Below, piece after piece: positions 34,451-43,251 of a stretch of DNA of 64,000 nt. The DNA is taken from assembly GCA_904418845.1 (NCBI GenBank), contig CAJFQC010000005.1, forward strand, positions 1 through 64,000. Reading direction: 5' to 3'. A program made the position numbers and the translations under genes. The notes beneath the pieces are model-generated. The model worked only from the letters and a program-made list of their open reading frames with translations. It was not told the DNA's origin and made no database searches. Source of the stretch: an uncultured Ruminococcus sp. Lineage in GTDB: Bacteria > Bacillota > Clostridia > Lachnospirales > Lachnospiraceae. Numbering within the stretch: the first letter of the stretch is position 1; each line of letters opens with the position of its first letter.

Positions 34451-36376
34451 CTATAATTTCTTCACGAACAGCGCCCGTATGGCGTTGAGCACAGCAATGA
34501 TCATAACGCCCACATCGGCGAAAATCGCCAGCCACATACTGGCTATGCCGACCGCGCCTAAGAGCAGGCATACGATCTTAATGCCGATGGCAAACCAGAG
34601 ATTCTGGTACACAATACCCAGACATTTTTTTGAGATACGGATGGCCTTCACGATCTTAAGCGGGTCGTCGTCCATGAGGACCACATCTGCCGCCTCAATC
34701 GCCGCGTCCGATCCCATGGCTCCCATGGCGATACCAATATCCGCCCGGGAAAGGACAGGCGCATCGTTGATGCCGTCCCCCACGAAAGCAAGCTTCGATT
34801 TCTCGGGCTTCTGTTCCAGAAGTTCTTCCACTTTTGACACTTTATCCGCAGGGAGGAGACCGCTGAACACCTGGTCAATGCCAAGCTGTTTCGCCACATG
34901 TTCCGCCACTTTCTCCGTATCGCCGGTGAGCATGACCGTGCGTTCTACACCGGAATGTTTCAGGGAGGAGACCGCTTCCCCGGCGTGGGGTTTTATCACG
35001 TCCGAGATCACGATGTGTCCCGCATATTCGCCGTTGATCGCCATGTGGATAATCGTCCCTGCGCGGTGACAGTCAATATACTCTATACCGAGCCGTCTCA
35101 TCAACTTGTCGTTGCCTGCCGCCACAGAAACACCGTCCACTTTCGCAGTCACTCCGTTACCGCTGATCTCCTGAATATCTGTCACACGGGTACGGTCTAA
35201 TTTTTTGCCGTAAGCACGCTGCAGGCTTCGGCTGATCGGATGGGAAGAGGCGCTCTCTGCAAGAGCTGCGTACTCTAAGAGTTTCATCTCTTCCATCTTG
35301 TTGTGATGGACCGCGTCCACCTCGAACACCCCCCGGGTCAGTGTGCCCGTCTTATCAAACACAACATATTTTGTCCGGGCGAGCGTCTCCATATAATTGG
35401 AGCCTTTGATGAGCACGCCCGCGCTGCTGGCGCCGCCGATTCCTGCAAAAAAGCTCAGCGGGATACTGATCACCAGGGCGCACGGGCAGCTGATGACCAG
35501 GAATGTAAGCGCCCTGTATATCCATGTTCCCCAGTCTGCCGCCAGCCCCATTGCCATCATCCGTACAAGAGGCGGAAGTACCGCAAGGGCAATGGCGCTG
35601 TAAACGACTGCCGGCGTATAGATACGGGCGAATTTTGTAATGAATTCTTCGGACTTTGATTTTCTGGAGCTTGCATTTTCCACCAGATCCAGTATCTTTG
35701 ACACTGTGGATTCCCCGAACTCTTTTGTCGTCCGGATCTTGAGCACCCCCGTCATATTAATGCAGCCGCTCAATACCTCGTCGCCTTCAGACGCTTCCCT
35801 CGGCAGACTTTCCCCTGTCAGGGCGCTTGTATTTAAGCTGGAATTGCCTTCCAGAATAGTTCCGTCAATCGGCACTTTCTCGCCGGGCTGTACCACGATC
35901 ACAGAACCAATCTCCACCTCGTCAGGATCTATCTGCTCCAGGCCTCCGCCCGTCTCAATATTCGCATAGTCCGGGCGAATGTCCATCAGATCGCTGATAT
36001 TCCTGCGGCTTCTGCCTACGGCATAGCTCTGGAACCACTCTCCTACCTGATAGAACAGCATAACCGCCACAGCTTCCGTGTAATCGCCCCCCTCATGCCC
36101 TGCCAGCGTCCCGGCACTGCCGCCCCGGGCGCTGTCATAGACCGCGATGACAAATGCTCCGATAGTAGCGGCCGCCATCAAAAGGCTCTCATCAAAGGGC
36201 TGACGGTTCTTAATCCCCTTGAACGCTTTTATCAGGATATCATACCCAATTACAAGATAAGGTATCACATAACAGAAGAACCGGAGCGCCCCTGTAAGAG
36301 GAAGAAAGCCGAAGCCGATGAGGAGCGCCGCCGACACAAGAATGCGGACAAGCATTTTTTTCTGTTTCTTACTCAT
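34451..36376 (-). CDS. P1B-type heavy-metal ATPase (Zn/Cd/Pb exporter, ZntA/CadA-like)
   Basis: Pumps divalent soft metals out of the cell. In 641 residues it has the eight-TM layout of P1B pumps, the metal site CPCALVIS, the phosphorylation motif DKTGTLT, an HP motif (SSHPISR) and GDGINDAP. The C-terminal pair with GIKIV (Lys) and FADVG (Asp) is the P1B-2 signature for Zn/Cd/Pb, not Cu. There is no N-terminal metal-binding domain; a separate 72-residue HMA protein is encoded just upstream. The start at 36376 follows GGAAGGTG. Regulation is probably by the divergent ArsR-AraC protein. Confidence 0.92.
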   Translation of the reverse strand: MSKKQKKMLVRILVSAALLIGFGFLPLTGALRFFCYVIPYLVIGYDILIKAFKGIKNRQPFDESLLMAAATIGAFVIAVYDSARGGSAGTLAGHEGGDYTEAVAVMLFYQVGEWFQSYAVGRSRRNISDLMDIRPDYANIETGGGLEQIDPDEVEIGSVIVVQPGEKVPIDGTILEGNSSLNTSALTGESLPREASEGDEVLSGCINMTGVLKIRTTKEFGESTVSKILDLVENASSRKSKSEEFITKFARIYTPAVVYSAIALAVLPPLVRMMAMGLAADWGTWIYRALTFLVISCPCALVISIPLSFFAGIGGASSAGVLIKGSNYMETLARTKYVVFDKTGTLTRGVFEVDAVHHNKMEEMKLLEYAALAESASSHPISRSLQRAYGKKLDRTRVTDIQEISGNGVTAKVDGVSVAAGNDKLMRRLGIEYIDCHRAGTIIHMAINGEYAGHIVISDVIKPHAGEAVSSLKHSGVERTVMLTGDTEKVAEHVAKQLGIDQVFSGLLPADKVSKVEELLEQKPEKSKLAFVGDGINDAPVLSRADIGIAMGAMGSDAAIEAADVVLMDDDPLKIVKAIRISKKCLGIVYQNLWFAIGIKIVCLLLGAVGIASMWLAIFADVGVMIIAVLNAIRALFVKKL

Positions 36377-36414
36377 AAATTCACCTTCCTTCAAAACAGG
36401 TATTCTGCCTGATC

Positions 36415-36633
36415 TCAGAAAAAGATCTCACAGTCATCCTCCACTTTTTTACAGTTCTTGAGAACTTCCTGCATGACCGCCTTCGCATCCTGACCCTCCT
36501 CAAACTCTACCTTCATCTTCAAAGTCATGAAGTTCACAACTGCGTCCTTTACTCCATCTGTCTTCTTCGCCGCCTGCTCCATCTTATTCGCGCAGTTCGC
36601 ACAGTCAACTTCGATTTTGTATGTCTTTTTCAT
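36415..36633 (-). CDS. Stand-alone heavy-metal-associated (HMA) domain protein
   Basis: A 72-residue ferredoxin-like metal-binding domain. The metal loop VDCANCANKM has the Asp before CxxC typical of HMA domains of Zn/Cd/Pb pumps. The C-terminal tail KVEDDCEIFF adds an acidic Cys site that could be a third ligand. It is 38 bases upstream of the ATPase gene and in the same direction, so it probably serves as the pump's detached N-terminal domain or as a chaperone. Confidence 0.9.
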   Translation of the reverse strand: MKKTYKIEVDCANCANKMEQAAKKTDGVKDAVVNFMTLKMKVEFEEGQDAKAVMQEVLKNCKKVEDDCEIFF

Positions 36634-36675
36634 ATCGGGTCTCCTTTTCTTACGGATTTTATTTATTATATTATA

Positions 36676-36725
36676 ATTAAATAATTGTTTAATTGTTGAC
36701 TATACTGTACACTGCGCGCTATAAT
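36676..36725. promoter_or_regulatory. Operator and promoter between the HMA-ATPase operon and its regulator
   Basis: ATTAAATAATTGTTTAAT (36676-36693) is an 18-base near-palindrome matching its complement at 16 of 18 positions, like ArsR/SmtB operators. Directly after it on the plus strand are TTGACT (36696-36701) and TATAAT (36720-36725) with an 18-base spacer, a promoter for the regulator. On the minus strand the same palindrome is next to TATAAT-like sequence toward the HMA gene. Confidence 0.65.
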
Positions 36726-36912
36726 AAGTCAATAAAAATGGAATCGCTTCTTCTTTTTGGGAGAAAAATATTTCTGAACGGAACAATTTTATTTTGGAAA
36801 GGAGATGTCCGGCATGACACCGAATACGGTAAAACACAGCGGTAAAACGCACTGCATGGAAAATATGACAAGACTTCCCCATAATCACGGAAATCATAAT
36901 GAAGGAGATATC

Positions 36913-37554
36913 ATGGAACACATGCCCGCTGAAAATGAGATTGGAGGCGTATCCGAGGCGATGAAACAGCTCGGCGACCCGAGCCGTCTGCGCATCTTCT
37001 GGCTGCTCTGCCACTGCGAAGAGTGTGTGGTAAATATCGCCGCCATCGTCGGAATGACAAGCCCGGCGGTTTCACACCATCTGCGCCTCCTAAAAGGAAG
37101 CGGGCTCATCGTAAGCCGCAGGGACGGGAAAGAGATGTACTACCGCACGGCGGATACAGAGCTGGCGCAGGCGCTCCATCTTATTATAGAAAAGATCGGC
37201 AAGATCACCTGCCCCCGGGAGGAAAGCAGTGAGCAGCTGCGCACGATCCGCGACATCCATTCTTTGATGACAGAGAATCTACAGAAACGTTACACTATCG
37301 AGGAGCTTTCCCGCACATATCTTATTAACACTGCCGCGCTCAAGAGCCTGTTCAAATCCGTGTACGGCATGCCGGTCGCTTCCTACATGAAGCGGTACCG
37401 CATCGAGAAAGCGGCCCAGCTTCTGCGAGAGACAGACGACAGCATCTCAGTTATCGCCTCTTCCGTAGGCTACGAAAGCCAGAGCAAATTCACAGCGGCG
37501 TTCAAGGATGTGATGAAAATGCTGCCTACGGATTACCGCAGACAGCACATGTAA
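36913..37554 (+). CDS. ArsR-type metalloregulator fused to an AraC-type DNA-binding domain
   Basis: Residues about 10-95 form an ArsR/SmtB winged helix (MKQLGDPSRLRIFWLL, then CHCEEC, then TSPAVSHHLRLLKGSGLIVSRRDG). Residues about 115-213 form an AraC-type double helix-turn-helix (YTIEELSRTYLINTAALKSLF, then MKRYRIEKAAQLL, then VIASSVGYESQSKFTAAFK). The cysteines at the recognition-helix approach could bind the inducing metal. I use the ATG at 36913 because GAAGGAG lies 5 bases upstream. A second well-placed ribosome-binding site supports a longer form from 36814 that adds 33 residues including HNHGNH. It is divergent from the HMA-ATPase genes and likely represses them. It ends 5 bases before the convergent DD-carboxypeptidase stop. 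Confidence 0.85.
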   Translation: MEHMPAENEIGGVSEAMKQLGDPSRLRIFWLLCHCEECVVNIAAIVGMTSPAVSHHLRLLKGSGLIVSRRDGKEMYYRTADTELAQALHLIIEKIGKITCPREESSEQLRTIRDIHSLMTENLQKRYTIEELSRTYLINTAALKSLFKSVYGMPVASYMKRYRIEKAAQLLRETDDSISVIASSVGYESQSKFTAAFKDVMKMLPTDYRRQHM

Positions 37555-37559
37555 AACTG

Positions 37560-38984
37560 TTATTCCATTTCCCTCCGGTGTTCCCTCTGCACTCTCCGTC
37601 CGCGGGTACTGTGCACCTGTCTGCGGCGTTTCGCCCGCATCAGCCGTCTCCGTCTGTGCTTCGCAAACTCATATCTGGCATACAGAATCACAGTCAGCAG
37701 GAGCAGCCCTGCCGTAATGCCGATCGCCGCCTTGGCAATCATGGGGAATCCGTCTCCGCTGTCCTTCCCGTCCGCTTTTGTTCCGCCTTCCGTAATCTCC
37801 GGTGCAGCGCTGTCGGCTATCCCCGCTTTCACATACTCTTCCGTGAGTTCCACCGCCGCGGCCCCTACTTTCTGTCCTTGATAAGTATAAGTCACCGTAC
37901 CTGCCGCCGTTGTCTTATCCGTTACGGCGATCTCCGCCCGAACTGATGAGAAGTCCGCTCCCGACGGGAGCACAACGTATGGGCTCTCCTCTGTGTAGGA
38001 TCTGATCCCCTCCGGCTTTGCCTCCTTTGTCAAAGGCACCTTTGTGAAATTGGCAAACGCATAGTCGAACATTGCTTTTGTATCTATATACGCATCGTTT
38101 CCATAATCACGGAGCACCACCGCAGCAAGCTGCAGGTTTCCATCGTCCGCCATGGTAACAAGCGTTGTGCGCGCCTGATCTGTATACCCCGTCTTTCCCC
38201 CGGTGCAGTATTCATAATAATTGGCGTTCTCCGGCCAGAGCATTTTATGATTCTGCTGAAATGTCCTCGTCTCACCAACCAGATTCGTCGCACCGATCGT
38301 ATACTGCAATGTCTGCATAACTGTACGAAGCTCCTCAAACTGATACACTTCCGATGCGATCACAGCCATGTCGTGCGCTGTGGTGTAGTGCCCGTCGTCG
38401 TGCAGACCGTTTGCATTTACCCAATGAGAACCTGTGCAGCCGATCTCTGCCGCCCGGTCGTTCATTTTCCGGATAAAAGTGTCGAAGCCTCCCCCCATGA
38501 GTGTACCCACACTCTCCGCGATCGCATAGGACACTTCGTTGGCGGATGCGAGGAGCATGCCGTACAGCGCATCATTCAGGCTGAGGATTTCCCCCGGCCT
38601 CATCCCGATCTGGGCGTCCCCGTATTCCAGGAAAGATATACTGTCCTCGGAGAAATACACTTCATCGTCAAGCTCTGCATTTTCCAGAGCGACCAGCGCT
38701 GTCATAAGTTTCGTAATACTCGCAGGGTAATGCTGTTCGTCCGGCTTCTTCGCATACAGCACAGCCCCGCTCTTCATATCCATCACAATCGCAGAGCTGC
38801 CATACACCTGCGGTCCCTGCGGCCAGCCCTCGATACTGTTGGTATCCGGTGTGATGTCATAGGACGCCGTTCTCTCTGCTTCCCGCTCGTCTGCCTCTTC
38901 ATCGGCAGACGCCGTTCCTGCCAGTGTTAAAATTAGCGCCATCATGAGGATCGCGGAAGTAATACGTTTTATGCCAGCTTTCAT
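37560..38984 (-). CDS. D-alanyl-D-alanine carboxypeptidase (DacF/PBP5-type)
   Basis: Low-molecular-weight penicillin-binding protein that trims the last D-Ala of stem peptides. The 474 residues have a signal peptide (about 1-28), the S11 peptidase motifs SITK, SAN and KTGYT, the C-terminal beta domain, then a TM segment (about 420-440) and a very Arg-rich cytoplasmic tail. The TM anchor plus basic tail replaces the usual amphipathic helix. The start at 38984 has GGAGGAG upstream; the frame is open further but unsupported. It converges on the ArsR-AraC gene with almost no gap. Confidence 0.92.
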   Translation of the reverse strand: MKAGIKRITSAILMMALILTLAGTASADEEADEREAERTASYDITPDTNSIEGWPQGPQVYGSSAIVMDMKSGAVLYAKKPDEQHYPASITKLMTALVALENAELDDEVYFSEDSISFLEYGDAQIGMRPGEILSLNDALYGMLLASANEVSYAIAESVGTLMGGGFDTFIRKMNDRAAEIGCTGSHWVNANGLHDDGHYTTAHDMAVIASEVYQFEELRTVMQTLQYTIGATNLVGETRTFQQNHKMLWPENANYYEYCTGGKTGYTDQARTTLVTMADDGNLQLAAVVLRDYGNDAYIDTKAMFDYAFANFTKVPLTKEAKPEGIRSYTEESPYVVLPSGADFSSVRAEIAVTDKTTAAGTVTYTYQGQKVGAAAVELTEEYVKAGIADSAAPEITEGGTKADGKDSGDGFPMIAKAAIGITAGLLLLTVILYARYEFAKHRRRRLMRAKRRRQVHSTRGRRVQREHRREME

Positions 38985-39183
38985 TTTCTCCTCCAAACTA
39001 AGAAACAGTAAAAACCGCTGATAATTGTTTATATTATAGTTGATTGCAGAAGGGGTTTCAAGCCATAGATTTGAAGTCATCCCCTGCAATACTTGACAAA
39101 ATGCCGGAGAAATCATTATACTGTGCATTAATCACATTAAGATATGCAAACCCGAAATAAAACTTTACAAAGGAGAAATGAAT

Positions 39184-39609
39184 ATGAAACGTTATATGAA
39201 TACTGCTCTGTTGTACGCCATCTTCGCGATGACCGGCGGAGTTTTTTACCGGGAATTGACCAAATTCCTCGGTTTTACCGGCAAAACTACTCTTTCTGTG
39301 GTACATACCCACTACTTTTTGATGGGTATGGTGTTTTTTCTGCTGCTGCTTGTACTTGAGAGAAGCTTTTCCTTCACCCGGCCCAAAACCGGACGAGTGG
39401 TAGCTCTCTACCATATCGGACTGAATCTGACCTGCGTGATGCTGGCAACGCGAGGCATCCTTCAGGTATTGGAAACCCCTCTGTCCTCCGGCATGGACGC
39501 GGCTGTCTCCGGCATCGCCGGGATCGGGCATATCCTGCTGGGCGTCAGCATGGTACTTTTGCTGATACAAATCCGGCGCGCTGTTATGAACCATGCAGAC
39601 GGCAGATAG
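39184..39609 (+). CDS. DUF2871 family membrane protein
   Basis: A 141-residue protein with four TM segments (about 5-22, 38-58, 68-92, 108-130). The wording ALLYAIFAMTGGVFYRELTK and VVHTHYFLMGM, with the conserved HTH-x-LMG motif, fits the DUF2871 family, whose function is not known. The ATG at 39184 has AAAGGAG 8 bases upstream; an in-frame ATG lies two codons earlier. It appears monocistronic, convergent with scrB. Confidence 0.82.
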   Translation: MKRYMNTALLYAIFAMTGGVFYRELTKFLGFTGKTTLSVVHTHYFLMGMVFFLLLLVLERSFSFTRPKTGRVVALYHIGLNLTCVMLATRGILQVLETPLSSGMDAAVSGIAGIGHILLGVSMVLLLIQIRRAVMNHADGR

Positions 39610-39663
39610 ACAGCCGCCTGCAAACAATCCGCATTGGTCCCGGACATTCATTTTATCTTTCTG

Positions 39664-41091
39664 TCAGATAATCTCACTGATCTCTGCCTGTGCTTCCGGC
39701 GCTTCCACACAGACATGCGCTCTCTTCGGATAATATCTTGTCGTAAATACAAACTCTCCGCCATTTACAAACACTTCCACAGAAGAGACATCCACAAGCA
39801 GCCTCACATCTTCAATCCTTTCTATCTCTGCGTACCTGAGTCCGCGCCCTGCGGATACGGCCGCCTTATCCTGATCCTCAAACCGCATCTCAAATCTTCC
39901 CTCACGGTATTCAAGTACCAGTTCCTCTCCCAGCATGGCGCGAAATGTATTCCCCTTGATCCCGGATACGGTCAGATCATAGGTCTGGTATCCTTCCATC
40001 TCAAATGTCTCTGAACCAGAAAGGATCTTCGCTTCTTGCACCCGCCGTTCTTTTTCCGCAAGTTCTCTGACCGGACGCTGGCGCACGATCCCGTCCTCTG
40101 CACAGATCTCTCTGGGAAATGTAAAACAGTGCTGCCATCCGTCCGTGACAGTCGGGTTCGTATATTCTTCACAGTCCGGCATTCCCATCCATGCGGTCAT
40201 GATACGGCGCCCGTCCCCAGTCTCAAAGCTCTGAGGCGCGTAGTAGTCGAATCCATAATCCCACAGACGGTACTCCGACAGAGCATACTCCCCAAGGATA
40301 TCACCGTCAACCAGAAAATACCCGGACTGATAGACATTTCTGTCCTCCCATACTCCGCCTTTTAATCCCTGCACAGAAGCGGAGAGCACATTCACCCCGT
40401 CAATTTCAAAATAGTCCGGACACTCCCACATATAGCCGAACGGCTTAGAGCTCTCGACACGGCTTTTAAACGTCCAGCTGGTCTTATCCACTGACGTGAA
40501 AATGATTGCCTGGCCTACATCTGCCTTTGTCCTTGCGCCCTGTATCATATAATAGATATCGCCCTGCTTCCACACTTTGGGATCTCTTACATGGAGACTT
40601 AGATCGGAGGGGTAATCTGTATTGCGCATGAGCTCCTTCTTGCACCCGAACTGCATTCCGTCTTTGCTGGTCACGAGTACTGTGTTGGCCTCTCTCCCGG
40701 CATTGATATAGTCGTACTCCTCTCTGTCCTCCAGCTTTACATTACCCGTATAGTACAGGTACATCTCCCCGTCCTCGACAAAAGCGGAGCCCGAGTACAC
40801 ACCATGACAGTCGAACGGCTGATCCGGATACAATGCCACGCCCTGATATTCCCAGTTGATCATATCTGTACTCGTGTAATGTCCCCACATCTTCACCCCG
40901 CCCCTGGGATCGAAAGGTGAATACTGAAAGAATGCGTGATATATGCCCCTGAACTGGCAGAGCCCGTTGGGATCATTGAGCCATCCTACAGGCGGCATCA
41001 GGTGGAATCTCTGGCGGAAGCGGTCAGAGGCTTTCGCCCCTTCTTCCGCCAGCTTTGTCAGTTTTATCAGATCTCTTGTCAATGCGTTCAT
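39664..41091 (-). CDS. scrB: Sucrose-6-phosphate hydrolase (GH32 beta-fructofuranosidase)
   Basis: Cleaves sucrose-6-phosphate, the product of the adjacent PTS, to glucose-6-phosphate and fructose. The 475-residue protein has the GH32 nucleophile motif GWLNDPNG near residue 35, the RDPKVW motif and the acid/base ECPDYF motif, then a C-terminal beta-sandwich. It is intracellular (no signal peptide). It lies 19 bases downstream of the PTS gene in one operon. Confidence 0.93.
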   Translation of the reverse strand: MNALTRDLIKLTKLAEEGAKASDRFRQRFHLMPPVGWLNDPNGLCQFRGIYHAFFQYSPFDPRGGVKMWGHYTSTDMINWEYQGVALYPDQPFDCHGVYSGSAFVEDGEMYLYYTGNVKLEDREEYDYINAGREANTVLVTSKDGMQFGCKKELMRNTDYPSDLSLHVRDPKVWKQGDIYYMIQGARTKADVGQAIIFTSVDKTSWTFKSRVESSKPFGYMWECPDYFEIDGVNVLSASVQGLKGGVWEDRNVYQSGYFLVDGDILGEYALSEYRLWDYGFDYYAPQSFETGDGRRIMTAWMGMPDCEEYTNPTVTDGWQHCFTFPREICAEDGIVRQRPVRELAEKERRVQEAKILSGSETFEMEGYQTYDLTVSGIKGNTFRAMLGEELVLEYREGRFEMRFEDQDKAAVSAGRGLRYAEIERIEDVRLLVDVSSVEVFVNGGEFVFTTRYYPKRAHVCVEAPEAQAEISEII

Positions 41092-41110
41092 ACTGCATCT
41101 CCTGTCTCTG

Positions 41111-43042
41111 CTATTTTTTCAATGTCATGACGACCGTCTGCGTTCCAACAGCTTTCGGCTCTGCCTTTTCCACTTCGGAATATTGATCCGCATTGGTCAC
41201 GATGGCCATAGTCGTGGCCGGGTATCCCGCCGCTTTGATCATATCCAGATCTGCCTCTATCAGCACGTCCCCGGCATGAATCTTATCGCCGTCGGATACT
41301 TTCTTTGTAAAGCCTTTTCCTTCCAACTTCACTGTGTCAACGCCTACATGGATCAGCAGCTCTCCGCCGCTCTTCGTAGCGATGCACACCGCGTGTCCGG
41401 TCTCGAAAATATTGATGACCTCACCATCACAGGGCGACACAATCCTGCCGTCCGCCGGTTCCACCGCCACAGTCGCCCCGAGCATTTCAGACGCGAATGT
41501 CTCGTCACTTACTTTGGAGAGAGGGATCACCCGTCCGTTTACCGGACTGTTCAGAGTCTCCTCTGTAGTCGCTGACTCGTCTGCTGTATCTGCAGTTTCT
41601 GATGATGCGCCCACCGCCGCGTTTTCCGAAAGCGCCGGGGCTTCCTCTGCCGCTGTCTCCGGTTTCTTATCTTGGTAAACTATAAAGGAGATGATAAATG
41701 CAACGCCCACGGAGATTGCCATCTCAATGATGTACTGTACTGGAGTCTCAAGGCAGAGCAGAACACCGAAGATTCCTGTAACACCTGTTCCCTTTGCTCC
41801 GAGATGTACGAGAGACGCATACAGCGCTCCGCATCCACCACCGATACATCCTGCGATAAACGGCTTGAAGAAACGTAAGTTCACACCGAAGATCGCCGGC
41901 TCTGTGATTCCCATAAATGCACTTAAGGATGATGGAAGCGCAAGTGATTTCACCTTTTTATCTCTGGATTTTAACGCTACCGCAAGAGCAGCCGCTCCCT
42001 GCGCCACATTCGCCGCGCTTGCCAGCGGAAGCCAGTATGTATAACCGTACTGTGCGATCTGTCCGATATCAATCGCTGTATACATCTGATGGATACCTGT
42101 TACGACAGTCGGCGCGTACAGACCGCCCATGATAAGACTTCCGATGCCGAGGGGAAGAGTGAGCAGCCACTGGATACCGCCGAGGATCGCGTTCTCAGCC
42201 CATACAAACACAGGACCAATGATGGATAATGTAAGATAGCCTGTCACAAATACACTGACTAATGGTGTCACAAACAGATCGAGCACCTCAGGTACGATCT
42301 TGTGCAGCTTCTTCTCAATCACTGAAAGTACCCACACTGCGATGACAACCGGGATGACATGTCCCTGATATCCTACCATATCGATATCGTAGAGGCCGAA
42401 GAATACAGACTGTGTCTGCTGCACTCCTTCAGTTGCCACTGTATACGCGTTCTGGAGCGCCGGATTGATCATGATCATGCCTATGACTGCTCCCAGATAC
42501 GGATTCGCGCCAAACGCCTTTGCCGCGGAGAATGCGATCAGAATCTGAAGGAATGTATATGCTGTGTTGCTGAACAGATTGGCAAATACATAGATCGAGC
42601 CGCTCGTATCCAGGCTGATAAATCCGTTGTTGATCATGAAGTCTAAGGAATTCATGATACCCATGAGGAAACCGCTTGCCACGATAGCAGGGATAATCGG
42701 TACAAAGATATCTCCCAGGAGTTTGACCGCCCTCATAAACACATTCTGCTTCCGGGCTGCCGCTTCCTTTGCCTCCGCCTTAGAACTTGCCGTGATTCCG
42801 GCAAGCGAGATAAACTCGTCGAAGACTTTGTTGACTGTTCCCGTTCCAAGGATGATCTGGAGCTGGCCGGATGCCTCGAATACGCCCTTTACCCCCTCAA
42901 TATTCTCGATCGCTTCTTTGTCTGCCTTGCTGTTGTCCGCAATAACAAGACGCAGCCTTGTCGCACAGTGCGCAGCAGAAGCAATGTTTTCACTGCCGCC
43001 GACTTTGCCCAGAATTTCCTGCGCAGTTTTTCTGTAATCCAT
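41111..43042 (-). CDS. scrA: PTS sucrose-type transporter, fused EIIBCA
   Basis: Imports and phosphorylates sucrose (or a related beta-glucoside-family sugar). The 643-residue chain is IIB (residues 1-80, phospho-Cys C26 in HCATRLR), a ten-helix IIC (about 100-460), a Thr/Ala/Glu-rich linker and a Crr-like IIA (about 500-640, active His in LLIHVGVDTVKLEGKGF). The start at 43042 follows GGAGAG. The partner scrB and the LacI-type regulator define sucrose as the most likely substrate; fusion of IIA makes the system self-contained. A cre site lies upstream. Confidence 0.9.
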   Translation of the reverse strand: MDYRKTAQEILGKVGGSENIASAAHCATRLRLVIADNSKADKEAIENIEGVKGVFEASGQLQIILGTGTVNKVFDEFISLAGITASSKAEAKEAAARKQNVFMRAVKLLGDIFVPIIPAIVASGFLMGIMNSLDFMINNGFISLDTSGSIYVFANLFSNTAYTFLQILIAFSAAKAFGANPYLGAVIGMIMINPALQNAYTVATEGVQQTQSVFFGLYDIDMVGYQGHVIPVVIAVWVLSVIEKKLHKIVPEVLDLFVTPLVSVFVTGYLTLSIIGPVFVWAENAILGGIQWLLTLPLGIGSLIMGGLYAPTVVTGIHQMYTAIDIGQIAQYGYTYWLPLASAANVAQGAAALAVALKSRDKKVKSLALPSSLSAFMGITEPAIFGVNLRFFKPFIAGCIGGGCGALYASLVHLGAKGTGVTGIFGVLLCLETPVQYIIEMAISVGVAFIISFIVYQDKKPETAAEEAPALSENAAVGASSETADTADESATTEETLNSPVNGRVIPLSKVSDETFASEMLGATVAVEPADGRIVSPCDGEVINIFETGHAVCIATKSGGELLIHVGVDTVKLEGKGFTKKVSDGDKIHAGDVLIEADLDMIKAAGYPATTMAIVTNADQYSEVEKAEPKAVGTQTVVMTLKK

Positions 43043-43096
43043 ATTATCTCTCCTTCCCTTATAATACAACATTATTTTATATAAAATCTTTTATTT

Positions 43097-43114
43097 TATG
43101 TAATCGTTTTCATA
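43097..43114 (-). promoter_or_regulatory. Catabolite-responsive element / LacI-type operator of scrAB
   Basis: Minus-strand TATGAAAACGATTACATA fits the cre consensus WWTGNAARCGNWWWCAWW at every position. It lies 55 bases upstream of the scrA start. CcpA, the local LacI-type regulator, or both could bind. Confidence 0.8.
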
Positions 43115-43134
43115 ATTTCTGATTAAATCATAAG

Positions 43135-43167
43135 AAAAAAAATGCCATTTGTAAAGATGGCATTTTT
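43135..43167. terminator. Terminator between scrR and scrA
   Basis: AAATGCCAT and ATGGCATTT form a stem with an 8-base loop, flanked by A and T tracts on both sides. On the minus strand it ends scrR transcription before the scrA promoter. Confidence 0.8.
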
Positions 43168-43251
43168 ACTGATATTTAAAGTATGAATTTGTGCAACTTT
43201 ACTGTCAGATCGATACATTCCCCAATTAAAAAGCAATCCCCAGCCTCTCAT

